Positions 24,138 to 35,285 of a stretch of DNA of 64,000 nucleotides are shown piece by piece; position 1 is the first letter of the stretch, and the number at the start of each line of letters is the position of its first letter. The notes below the pieces were generated by a model, which did no database searches, had not been told where the DNA came from, and saw only the letters and a list, made by a program, of their open reading frames with translations. Source of the stretch: Axinella damicornis (Eukaryota > Porifera > Demospongiae > Axinellida > Axinellidae); NCBI GenBank assembly GCA_963931865.1, contig OZ007511.1, positions 2,285,836-2,349,835 of the forward strand. The letters are read 5' to 3'. The translations under genes and the position numbers were made by a program.

Positions 24138-25984
24138 CTATTGGTCCTTGTCCTTCTCATTCTTCTCCACAGTGGACTGTACGAATACCACCTGCTGTGT
24201 GGTGTCGGTGGTCTGCGTTGGAAGCAGTTTCCAGGATGGCCCTCTTCCCGCCGACTCTGGGATCTGTTCTGCCCCCTCAAAATGCAGTTCTGCTTGCAAC
24301 TCTTTCATGGCTGAAGAAGAAAGGATATAAAATAATAGTGTGCATGCTACTGCTAGTCTCTGTGTTGGCCGGATTACTTCATTAGCTGATGGCATATTTA
24401 CACAAATTCCATAAGCCGATGGAATCTCACATCACTTGAAGTTGATAGCTGGTGTAGCAACTGAACAGGTTATGTTGTTGTTGTTGTTGTTGTTTGGTTT
24501 ACTTGGTCGGTCACCATGTTCTCCCAGTGCAGACCTTGTATTAGCATTCATGCAGACGCTAGTTGCCCTACCCACATGGCGAGTAAGTAGATTTGAGTAG
24601 CTGCTCTATTGCTCCACAGCCTCTGTGGAGGCACTATGCACATCCAGACACTGCCTATGACAGCGTGTACAGCCCCTTGTTCCACTGATCGATACCATTT
24701 TACTGATACTTCCGACTCTGACATTAGAATGTGAAATAGGCCACTATCGATACCGATACCACTGTGTGATAGGTATATACTCACAAGCCTTGCTTCTATC
24801 ATCAGCACTCACCCCAGAGATGCTCCCAAAACCCTCTCTTAACTTGCCTGGCCATCACTGATTGTTTGAGCAAGCGCTCAGTCAGGCAATTAAATCATCA
24901 GTACCAATAATCGATACCTGATACCTTACCACTGGCTGGTATCGGGACTGACACTGATACCGATACCCCGAAGAGAATGGTCTAGGTCTACAAACTAGCT
25001 AGGACAGTGAACAGGAAGCAAGGCGTGTAATCGTGACGCTGTGACAGCCAATAGGTTGTATGTCTTGCCTCCAGGAAAGTGTGCCATTTGGTTCATGAGA
25101 CCTCAGTTAGTCTATCGAGCTACACCAAATTCCTCTTGCTCCACAAGTTGGGGCCAAGAGAAATTTGGTCTAGCTCAATAGACTAGACCTCAGTATACAT
25201 TCCAAGTGAGATGTGCTTAGGAGCGTGCCTCAGATCCCCATAATGTGTATGCATGCAACATAAAACTATGATTATACAGATGACAACTACCATTTTCCAT
25301 TTTCTGGTCTATATTAGCCTCGTTCCCATGCATGCACTCTACATGGCCTGGGAACGAGGCTAGGTCTACATTCATTCACCTGCTAAACAGTCCTGTTCTA
25401 AAGCTTCGCATATGCATGTTGATGCTGCCACAATAGTATAACATTTGTGCTCATTCACAGATGATCGAGGTGATATATACAACAAACCATTCAAATGCAC
25501 ATTAGCCAATTCAACAGTATAAGAGGTCCTCGGCAGTTGAGAGATACAGCCATTAATGCCTCTCAATTATAAATACATGGCCAAGAATCGAGTAGATGAC
25601 TTTCTTTGATCAATCTACTACCAAGTATTCCCCACTCCCCCAAATCAATATTAGATGGACGAAGGACTGATTTCTGTGTACATGTACATATTGTTGAAGG
25701 GATAGATCTGCCCCTATACCTGTGAAAGGGTTAACTACCTTCTTCAGTTGAATGCCTGTCAAACGCTAACTATTGCTTAGTATGATGGCACTCACCTTGC
25801 TCGGGGCGTTCTGATACCTCGGACCCAACCTCGGACTCCCAGGGGGTGCTCGCCTCAGAAGAGGAGGGGGTAAAGTGATACTCTAGTTCCTGCATCTCTC
25901 GGCCGTGGACTTTTGGCAAGGGGGGCTTGTCCACCAATGTCTCTTTGTTAATACCAGCCTCCAGTTCTACTCCTTTCAGCTACA

Positions 25985-26019
<35 letters not shown>

Positions 26020-27374
26020 AACCACTACACCTTTAATACATGACTGTGGAAGTGCCAAGAGATTGAGAAAAATAACCTGAGAGCTCTATACCTGAGTCAT
26101 TAGTATTATTGCCAAGTACCTTGGGGTGCAGTTATATAGTAACCTTGCAGTGTAGGCAGATGGCACTTGTGGAACTGCACGTGTTGCAGTTGACAAAAAT
26201 CTGAGAGCTCTAACTGAGTCATTAGCATTATTGCCAAGTACCTTGGGGTGCGGCTAGTAACTTTGCAGAGTAGGCCAAGATCTAGCCTCGTTCCCACGCG
26301 GCCTGGGAACGAGGCTAGCCAAGATCCCACCTGGCACTTGTATGTAGTTGATTCAAATGCTGGACCCCAAGTACTTAGGAACTTAATTAGTTGTAGATCA
26401 ATACTTCCCAAGCTAACAATATGGTAGCCACACAAAGATCACAGCACTGTGTCCGGAGCCCCTCACTGGGAGTGAGTACGTAGCAATACTCCATACCCTC
26501 GGTACATCTTTAGTAGTTAATTTCTTAGTTGTTGTTGCCCCATTAGCCTAATTGCTGAACTGTAACGACAGCACTTAATACCTGACTACATGTACTGAAA
26601 ATGGAAAAATTTCATCCAGTGTTTCGGGTTGCTTAGCATACTTCCATGAGTCACTCCTAGCTAGAGGAAGGAATTACGTTACCATTACAACTGGAAAGAT
26701 TATGCCTTTACCACATCCAAGGGATACAATTTCATGTGCATCTTTACTGCACACAAAACATGCAAAAGTAGGCATACTTAATTGTGTAACTCCATATGGG
26801 AAAAGAAGTGTGTCTTTTGCCCCATGAGGAATATTCGTTCTAAGCTCAATCACACTCCCTCCGGTTGTCAGGGAGGGAAAATCCGCCCTGCCAACTTTCT
26901 CAATCGAGAGCCAGTAGGAGCCTTTAGGCAGTACTGGTAAAAGTGCAGCCTGTCTTCCACTCCCATGCCAGATTGAGCCATGTAACGGTGGGTGATCCAG
27001 GAGGCACAAATTTATTCTGTTGCAGTGACAAAGGGCTAATATGCACCGCTTGTGTACCTCAGTATCAGGGTTGGGTACTGGCAGAGAGGGTCTGTTATAA
27101 ATTAGCCTCGAAGAAGAATGGCCTCTTGGCTCATATCAACACCTGCTAAGCAGTTCTTCACAGGTACTTGACCCAATTAGCCTGATGGGTTGCAGGCAAT
27201 TATCTCGACAAGTATCTGCATACTTACCAATGGATCTTTTTCTGTCGCGTTACCACAACAGCATTCACAGATCTGGCAGCACTCGCAGCACCAGCAACAC
27301 GTACAGGCTTCCCAGCAGCGGCAGCACCGCACGAGGGGGGCCCCACAGCAAAACACTCTAGCCAGCAGGGACAT
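24138..27374 (-). CDS. Cysteine-cluster family gene C
   Basis: Three exons (27374-27228, 25979-25796, 24310-24138; phases 0 and 1) give 167 residues. The first exon starts at ATG and encodes a very Cys-rich N-terminus with 19 cysteines in about 33 residues (including CTCCWCCECCQICECCC). Exon 2 is acidic with EMQELEYHFTPSSSEASTPW. Exon 3 has GPSWKLLPTQ and ends KNEKDKDQ. With no signal peptide and clustered CC/CxC, the most economical reading is a cytoplasmic protein held at the membrane by palmitoylation; metal binding is the alternative. Same strand and phase pattern as genes A, B and D. The family is unknown to me. Confidence 0.72.
25315..25362. mobile_element. 48-bp palindromic MITE in gene C intron
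   Basis: TAGCCTCGTTCCCATGC ... GGCCTGGGAACGAGGCTA, with flanks GGTCTATAT and GGTCTACAT (8 of 9 identical). An older copy of the 9-bp-duplication family. Confidence 0.82.
25986..26017. repeat. Poly-G run (poly-C on coding strand) next to an acceptor
   Basis: On the minus strand this is a run of about 32 C ending a few bases before the AG that opens exon 2 of gene C. It probably replaces the usual polypyrimidine tract. Confidence 0.85.
26283..26317. mobile_element. 35-bp minimal palindromic MITE with perfect 9-bp duplication
   Basis: TAGCCTCGTTCCCACGC / GGCCTGGGAACGAGGCTA flanked by GCCAAGATC at 26274-26282 and 26318-26326. Only the two terminal repeats remain. Confidence 0.88.
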
Positions 27375-27683
27375 GATTTGTGCTCAGTTCAATAATACTA
27401 CACGTTCCAATTGCACAGCAGTATAACAAGAGAGCATATAAATAACTACGTAGGCATTCTCGGAAGTTAGTGAACCCGGTCCCGGAGGAAGCAAACGGCT
27501 TCAGGCATGCGGTCTGCGGTTTTGTAGAACTCCCACTTCGAAGGATTACACAGATATCAAAACAGCTAGAGTAAAGTATGCTTGATTGCTGTTTTCTGAG
27601 TAAATCAATTTCCACGTATACTGACATGAATCACCTCAAGACACAACGGCAAGCATGCACAACGACTATCAACAATTTCAGTG

Positions 27684-30476
27684 CTATTTAGTCTTCTCGG
27701 TCTTTTGTAGTGGCAGTTCACTACTGTTATCTGTCGTGAGTCCGGTTGCAACGACCCTCCAGGAAATACCACTGTAGCTCTTTGCTGGTTCCGATATGAC
27801 TGTTTCTTGTTCGGCATCACTCTCTCCCTCACTGTGGTACGGGCCCTCCTCCACCTTCATCTCCATGGATACTGTATACATTTGAGTGGAGGAGACATGT
27901 ATATACACATGGCAACAAAATTCACCTACTAGCCTCGTTGTAAGGTTGCACCCTGGGAACAAGGTCCCCGGCACTGTCTGATTGGCAGCCCTAAGCAAAA
28001 AGGGCAGGAAGAAAAGAGGTGCGTGGTGTCTCAGGGTGACAGCACACGGCGCCTTTACTCAGTCCCGAGTAGGTCCATTTCTTAATGAATGGACTTTGAA
28101 AAAAATAAAACAGCCCTCTCGGTCACTCATTGGGCCTCCATTTACAGCATCCCACTTCAAGGTCAGTTTTCAGCTAGGCATTGTCCGAGAGAATGGGTGT
28201 GGTGAGAGAGTCGCTTAGGATGGCTGGCAGTATATTGTGTGCAGATTGGAGTGCAGCAAACTAAAGCAATCTGTATACTAGTATGACCTCCAAGTTGTAA
28301 TTATTGATTGCAGATATCTAGGTGCTTGACAACTGCTTATAATTACAACACACAAAAGTGGAATAGAGGTATGTAGTCCTCAAATCCCATAAATGAAAAC
28401 GTCACTAGGTATAAAACACACACACACACACGCACGCACGCAAATCACCGTCTGGAGCTTCTGATGACAATGCAGACTGTGCCTCAGAGTCTGGCCAATC
28501 TGAAGACGTCTCGGAGGTTGGGCGGTATACCAGCTCCTGGACCTCCATCTGCAGAGAGGGGGGAGGGGTTAGTTACACGACCCTCAAGTTGACTGCTACA
28601 AGACGCACTTCACCATATCCACGGCATACTGTCAGTGGAGGTTGCAAACAGGCAATTATCAATAATTAAATTTTAAAACAATGGCATAATAATACAGATT
28701 GTCCCAGTGAAGAAGAAACTGTTTACATCAGTACCCTCAATTGTCTGGGGAGATCATTCAGTGGACACTGCTACATGAATTGGACCAGTCTCGTTTCCAG
28801 ACCCTCATACGAGAGGGTCTGGGCATGAGACTAACCCTAGACACACTGCTGCATTTTAAATACAGCAGTGTCCATTGGATGAGAAAAGCTGGCGCACCTG
28901 TGCAAAATAGTATAGAAGGGCTTCATAACTGAAGGGCCTAAGAATTAAAGTGTTGATCTGTTGCCCTGAAGCATTGTAAACACCAAAGGGAAGATTTCAT
29001 TTTTGTTGCAGATGAGTAAACGAACAAAGACTCCACTCATCTGAGAAGTATGTGGACATGTGCCAGTCACGGTTTAGTTGTGGTAGGAAGCCCACATTGT
29101 GAAGTTCTTGTGTTTTACCACACGTGTACCAAAGTGCGTTCTGTTGTCCACACTGTACATAAGTACCTGATGAGCAGTTTTCGCACAAATGAAATAAGTG
29201 CTTAAGAAATCATATAGCGTTGAGGAGACAGGGTACAGGGTACCACGATGGCTCGCATACACACCTTGGAGTACACTCGGCTGAAATGATTCTTTCCTAA
29301 GTCAGTCTACATTACTGTACTGTTACTAAAATGGTCCCTGTGGCTGCTGATTTCACAGCTCGCAACCTCCCAGCCATGAGGTGCTGCCACATGCAGGAAT
29401 GAAAGGTTGCCATGGCTACTGACTGCCAATTCCCAACCTCCTCTGAGATATCTACTGCCCCATCTAAGGAATAGAAATAATTGTGGTGGACAGGCCTGCT
29501 ATACTATATGACATGAAGACCCAAGAAGAGGTGTTTGTCACACCAACATGTAACTATGGGAGGTCAGTGCAGAGGATCAGATGAGGCTGCCTGTTGCTGG
29601 AACAGACGACCAGATTGGGATTCAAACTTTCTTGACAGGCATGCTGATATTGTTACTTCCTGTGGAACTCATTCAGTCTGGAACTTTATTAAAAGTGCTC
29701 CCCCACATCCACAGACCCCAGCAACTTTGCCAAACTCGGGATACTCTCCCCAAGCGGAGGATATAAAGAAGGAGAAGAAGAAGGGTGGAGCTTCACATAA
29801 TCTACACGTACACAACCCAGAATATGCTGCTGTGCAGGGTACGTTATGTGGGCCCCACATTCAGTGATCCAAGTCCAAAATCCATGGAATATTCTTTCAA
29901 ACATGCCCACGGTAATCTGGCGCCTCATCTACACATCTTCCCACCAACAGTTCTACTATATCAAATACAAACTGGAGCGGGAGTTGACCCCTGACCCTGC
30001 AGCAGGACTCTGTAGCACCACATTAGCTCATGGCCTGGCTAATACACAAATGTTGCCTCACTTGTACGCCGCAGCAGCAAGGGAAACACACACGCAGGTC
30101 ATCCTGGGAAGAGGGGGAGGGGAGTTACTGCAGTAGTAAGCACACACGGTACCATGCATACAGGCAACCATCAACTGCAACTGACACTCATTCTTGGTGA
30201 CTGTCTACATGCAAACATCATCAGTATTACATGCAATAGCTGTGTCACATCTGTTGAGCAGAATATCCGGACTATCTGGACAATCCATTGGATCTGACCT
30301 CCCTCAGCATGCCAATGTGTCCCATAACCGGAGCAATTACCTCACAGGAGCTTCACCATGATTATTCTGCGAAAAATTATGTACCCAGAATATTCAATAA
30401 CCTTGAGGTTCGCCATGCAACAAAGCTGGACACTCACCTCAGACAGAGGTACGCAAATAACTGCTGCTGGAAGCAT
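27684..30476 (-). CDS. Cysteine-cluster family gene B
   Basis: Three well-supported exons (30103-30062, 28548-28440, 27871-27684; phases 0 and 1) encode DDLRVCFPCCCGVQ, then MEVQELVYRPTSETSSDWPD, then an acidic tail with YSGISWRVVATG ending KTEKTK and a stop. A short first exon at 30476-30438 (starting MLPAAVICVPLSE) fits in phase and gives 125 residues in total, but it is weak; translation could also start at the Met of the second or third exon. The cysteine cluster is smaller than in C and D. The phase pattern, motif order and strand match the neighbours. GC-rich sequence at 30580-30640 looked coding-like but could not be tied into the gene. Confidence 0.6.
28786..28835. mobile_element. Small palindromic element, TCTCGTTTCCAGACCCTC type
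   Basis: AGTCTCGTTTCCAGACCCTC and its reverse complement GAGGGTCTGGGCATGAGACT form a hairpin of about 50 bp. The ends resemble those of the elements at 47541-48127 and 60192-60254. Confidence 0.65.
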
Positions 30477-30892
30477 CGTCCTCACATACGCATACCCGTG
30501 GTTGAGATGCGGGGGGGTGCAGCAGTCTTACGAGTCGGAGATGGTACATGGTATCAACACTCCAGTAGTATATACCAGGAATTCTATCAAGCGGATGTGC
30601 GCGCGGCCCACGGCGCCGCGCTCCATGCAGTTCCACCCGGTACCCCAAGCCTCGTACATGTACCCTGAGGTTACTCCACCCCCAGCTCCAATAGAAATTA
30701 TACAATACTCTGCAGTTCAAGTCCAGATTAAAATTTGTCCATGGAAATTATATTTACATGCTGTTGATGATCAGTACTATGGTATAAAAATGAACTCCAC
30801 AATCTTTGCGGCATGAATGACCAAAGCTAAAAAGGATGCGATAATAATTATATTGATTTTCAAGTCATCGCTTACTATCTACCACAACATTC

Positions 30893-33822
30893 TCAATCAC
30901 AGTTTTCAAATGAGAGTTTTCTCTCTAAGCTCCTTTCTTTCTCTCCTTCCTCCTCCTCCTCCTCTCTTCTTTCCCCTACTTCCTCTTCTCCTTCCACTCT
31001 CTCTCCCATGTCTCTCTCTCCTCCTCCTCCTCCTTCCTCTCTCTCTCCTCTTTCTTTGTCTCCACCTCCTTCCCCTCTCTCTCCTTCTCCCTCTCCTCCT
31101 CTTCCCTCTCTCTCTGCTGCTCTCTCTCCGTCTCCTCCTCCATCTCTCTCCCCTGCTTCTTCCTCTCCTCCACCTCCCTCTCCCTCTCCTCCACCTCCCT
31201 CTCCCTCTCCCTCCTCTCCTCTTTCCTCTCTTTGTGCTCTTTCTCCATCTCTACTTCCTTCCTCTCCCTCTCCTCCTCCTTCCTCTCTCTCTGCTCTTTC
31301 CCCATCTCTTCCTCCTTCCTCTCCCTCTCCTCCTCCTTCATCTCCCTCTAGATCTCCTCCTACTTCCTCTCCCTCTGCTCTTTCACCCTCATCTCTTCCT
31401 CCCTCTCTCTCTGCTCCTTCTCCCTCTCCACCTTCTCCCTCTCCTCCCTTCCTACAAACACTGGGAACCAATCTCCACGAGGCACAACCTGTGCTGTCCC
31501 TTACAAACATTGCCACAGGGGTCATTGATTGATCCTCCAATTCTATTGAACCCACACCACCACCAATCTGTACTTGGCCATTCTCAACTGGTGGGTGGGA
31601 AGGTGCATATGTGTGGGAGTATAGTTCAGAGCTGCATGTTATGACATTGACAGATGGAGCTCTTCGTCACTTGTACTGGAGCTCTACATACTATGTTCTG
31701 TCTTAGTTCCAAGGCCAAGCACGCATGAGACTTGTGAGTGCTTGAAAACATGCTTCTATCTGACATTCACACAAGTCTTTAATTGGTTGCACAGCACGTC
31801 TACTCCAGAGTACTAATTAGCAATGAGCGTGACCACAGGGCATAATGTACAAGCTAAACATGATGGGTAGAACTTCCTCTTTTAGAAAGCACACCCCCAA
31901 CCAGCTTGCAGTGCATTAAGGGGTTTAGTGCAAGAGGGCACTATAGTTAACGGTCGAGGACAAGATAATGCACAAGCCGAAGGCGTTCACCCGAGACCGT
32001 TAACTATATTGCCTGAGTGCACTAAACTAACCCCATAATGCACAAAAACTTGTATCTAAACTACTTAGTGCTACTCACCGACCCCAAACTGTGCACTATC
32101 TAGATAATACACACTAAAGGTCTTAAGTGTGCATTAAGTGATTGTTCAGTCATGTGATCAATTCTGAGGCATCTGCATGATTCGTTGAGGGTCACGTGAG
32201 TAGCACTAAGTATTCCTATAACTAGGCCTGAGGTAAATGATTATGCTGAGCATAATAATATTCTGGAAGCATAATTATGGGGTATAATCAGTACTAGCTG
32301 CTCGGCTTAGCTAATATTTCCATGCAAGGCACATGGATGTTCAATATCAGTGATGGCAGCATTGGCCAGGGATGAAGCTGAGAACCAACGGCAACACCAA
32401 AAGCACAAGTGAGAGCGAAGTGAACGACATTGACACTGAAGAATGCTAGAGCTTTGAGTATTGCTGAATGTTATGCAATGGTTTCTCTAAATTCATCTTT
32501 ATGCGAGCATATTGAAGTTTAATGTGGTATTTAGGAGCATAGAAGAATAGATTATTTTTGAGTATAATATCCTCAGGCCAAAACATTTTAGCAACCGAAT
32601 CCTTGACAACAAGAAATGCAAGAGCTAAGTGCATCGCTATGGTTACAAGTAATTGACACCGGTGCCATTCTTGAGCTCTGTAAGCTATTAGCTACAGCAT
32701 TGATTTGTCTACTTGCTATGGCAGACAGAGATCTTGCGTACATTCCATCCACCATTTACTGTATCCATAGCAACAAATAATGGGAAACACCTTCAGCAGT
32801 TGGCAATACTCCATGTATAGAGCACTTGGAGGCACCACACCTTACACAATGGGTGCTACGAGTTAATCGAACAGTTAGTCATAATAAGTCAGTGAACACC
32901 TGTAGTATATATACCTGCGTCTTGTCTGAGTGCGGAGGACAGGGAGGAGAGGTCCCACTCTGACCCCAGCTCAGAGTGTACCGCAAAGTGATACTCCAGC
33001 TCCCTTATCTCCTCTGGCCAATACTTACTCTGCTTTCCCTTTCCATGCTGTCTCTGCAACAAGAAGGCATTACAATCATGTGGTGCCAGTAAAACTATCC
33101 ATCAGCAAAGAGAATGAGTCCAGGTCCTGCCGGACAAGGCACAGGCCAGGATGGGGCTTGGATTGCAAGCCAGACATTAAATGGATTAATATTTTGAGTA
33201 CATGACATTGTGATTTCAAAGCAGAGTTGAAGTTCTGCATCACTGCAAGAATCTCATGGTATGTGACAGTACGTGAATCACTAGGTAGCTAAATTGGGAA
33301 TGGTATGTGCGGTGCCTACCTTGCGTGACTTCGATGCACCTGGCTGCAGGGTGTCTTCCCCTGAGGAGTAGCAGCAGCAACAAAGCCGCTTCAGCTACAG
33401 AGGATTAACAATTACCATTGAACTCTCAGTACCTCCATACGTCCACGGCATGCATACTAGTACTCTCTGCTACTTAATATGCGGGGGAGAGCCCATACAA
33501 TGTACGGGGTGTGTTACTGTGCAGTAGTAGTACAAGCACGTACCACAGATGGCGGCTTTGGTTTAGGCGTCACCGCCAGCCGGTCGCCGTCTTCCACTTC
33601 CCTAGCATCACGCACGTCCACGTACGATTCCCACTGCGGACACCACAGTTGCAGCAAGTACGCATGATCGCCAGCCTCCGCTAGATCTGCGTCGGCCGTG
33701 TAAACCCGCGCACGCCGCTTACCCAACCTGTGTAGTTCCTGCGCCACTATTTCTGTGACCGCTTCGCTGCTGGCCACAGTGATGTGCCTCCGGGACCCTC
33801 TGAACTCAAACAGTACCTCCAT
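30893..33822 (-). CDS. Cysteine-cluster family gene A with N-terminal ubiquitin-like domain and acidic repeat tail
   Basis: Four exons (33822-33544, 33394-33320, 33053-32915, 31587-30893; phases 0,0,1) join to 395 residues. Exon 1 (93 residues) starts MEVLFEFRGSRRHITVAS and ends with VDVRDAREVEDGDRLAV, a pattern that suggests a ubiquitin-like beta-grasp fold; this is my inference from strand spacing. Exon 2 carries LKRLCCCCYSSGED. Exon 3 has EEIRELEYHFAVHSELGSEW. Exon 4 begins with GCASWRLVPS, matching the tryptophan motif of genes B-D, then runs into about 190 residues of Glu/Gly/Arg low complexity and ends RKLSFENCD. The tail is encoded by a purine-rich microsatellite. The most complete member of the four-gene cluster; function unknown. 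Confidence 0.72.
30935..31465. repeat. Polypurine/polypyrimidine microsatellite inside gene A terminal exon
   Basis: Irregular CTCCTC/CTCTCC units fill about 530 bp. On the minus strand two frames stay open over long distances (Glu/Gly/Arg and Lys/Glu/Arg). The frame contiguous with the upstream exon gives the acidic Glu/Gly/Arg tail of gene A. Confidence 0.8.
31588..32914. other. Gene A intron with two palindromic elements
   Basis: Intron between exons 3 and 4 of gene A. About 31911-32043 has inverted ends (GTGCATTAAGGGGTTTAGTG / CACTAAACTAACCCCATAATGCAC) around a shared TTAACGGTC; about 32065-32215 has ends TTAGTGCTACTCAC / GTGAGTAGCACTAAG. No coding exon is seen in the rest. Confidence 0.6.
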
Positions 33823-34436
33823 TTCAGAAATCAGATATTCACACAGTCTATATTATCGCAGTGGAAATATTTACACTACACAGCACATTCATTGACTGTA
33901 CTATAGCTTTATTGGATCAAGTAACAGCGTGTGTTTTCCTTATTCCTCATTCCATACAAACCACACAAATGCACTCAAGCATAGCAGGCCCTGGAGAACT
34001 CAAGCATTAAATGAATTACTATACAGACCGGTAGTCAACTACACAGCAACACCTGTACCAGTTCAATACAAACAAGTGTCCATCTCTGATTGCTAAAGCA
34101 ATTCAAGCCTGATGAACTTAATACCTAAGATACAGGAAACGTGACTTAGCACAACAACTCAACACAGGGACTTGCTTGACAGGGGGCTACCACACTTCAC
34201 ATTCTGACACCACACCGTTCCGGTCCCTTGATGCGAAAATAACCGATCATGCAGAACTGCAGCACTTGAGCCTATTCACAAACAACTATGCCTCTTGCAG
34301 GCCAGTTTTACACCACCGTACTGCAAGCGACGAAAAGCTGGGCGTGGGACTGGGAACGAGGCTAGGCATATAGACAATGCATTGTAAACATCCATTCATA
34401 GATTGGAAGTTGAAAAAGTTATTCACAATTAATCTG
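33823..34436. other. Intergenic, gene A promoter side and CISD3 3' flank
   Basis: No exon-like frame. The interval probably holds the gene A promoter and the CISD3 3'UTR. A degenerate MITE fragment (GGGACTGGGAACGAGGCTAGG) lies near 34345. Confidence 0.4.
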
Positions 34437-35152
34437 TCAACTTGTGTCAACCTGGGCCTCCTGCACTAGTGCAGTGGCGTGAGTTCCATCACAGTACGGT
34501 TGCGAGCATGTCTGCTTGCACCCACACAGAAAGGCCTCGGGTTGCTCTTCAGCCACTGAGAACTTCACTGGGGTGAACTCTGTGCGCTTGTGACTGCCAT
34601 CGCAGTACGGCTGGTGAGGAGGAGGAGAGATGTGGAAGAGTAAGTCAGCCATTTATTGTACGAATGCAACCTATATATGTGTAGGTGCAACACCTGCTTC
34701 CTGCTGAGTCCACACCGACACCAGAAGTAAGTTTTTCCAGACACCAGTTTCACTTGGAACGGCTGCTTGGCTGCAATACGGCCTGTTTCAGAGGAATATT
34801 GCCGGATCAACTGTACGTATATAGAAAGGCATGTGTGTGTGTGTGTGTGTGTGCATACGTATGTGTGTGGATGTTTGTGTGTGTGCAAATATGTGGTGTG
34901 TGCGTGTGTGCATATATGTGGTGTGTGCGTGTGTGCATATATGTGGTGTGTGCGTGTGTGCATATGAGTACGAGTGTGGATGTGTGCGTGCATGTGTGTG
35001 GTGGGAAGCGAGAACTCTAGATCTGATCTGATGCAATTATTTTACACAGCATCTACTTTGATGTATCAGTAATTATTTAATTTGCAGTGGAATGGATGCA
35101 AACGTACTCCTGCGCTCCTAAACACAGCCACACCAGTGACCCGGACCCTCAT
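34437..35152 (-). CDS. CISD3: Mitochondrial CDGSH iron-sulfur protein (CISD3 type, two CDGSH motifs)
   Basis: Three exons (35152-35108, 34810-34694, 34610-34437, all phase 0) give 111 residues. The protein starts MRVRVTGVAVFRSAG, an arginine-containing presequence without acidic residues, as expected for the matrix. It then has PFQVKLVSGKTYFWCRCG followed by KQPYCDGSH, and LCGCKQTCSQ followed by PYCDGTH. These two CxC...CDGSH/CDGTH units are the ligands for two 2Fe-2S clusters in CISD3 (MiNT); CISD1/2 have one. Length and spacing match the family. A CA/GT microsatellite lies in the first intron (about 34830-35000). The start codon is 134 bp from the divergent SDR gene, a probable shared promoter. 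Exon 1 is the least certain part. Confidence 0.9.
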
Positions 35153-35285
35153 CCAAGACTGAGACATTTCAATTTTACGAAACTGGTACCTTCGTACGGT
35201 AAATTAGAGTCGAACTTTATGAAATTATGGGGATCAGGAAATTTGGAGCTCCGGAAATTGAGACTAGTGGCGAAGTATCGATGTG
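35153..35285. promoter_or_regulatory. Probable bidirectional promoter, CISD3 / SDR gene
   Basis: Divergent start codons are separated by 133 bp, too short for two independent promoters. No TATA box is visible. Confidence 0.5.

Noticed and set aside
29535..30816. Plus-strand gene suggested by frames with PATLPNSGYSPQAED and QSYESEMVHGINTPVV
   Set aside because: No consistent phase joining was found, and the interval is an intron region of minus-strand gene B; kept open only as a low-probability alternative.
34565..35036. His/Thr-rich frames over the GT/CA microsatellite
   Set aside because: Microsatellite in the first intron of CISD3.
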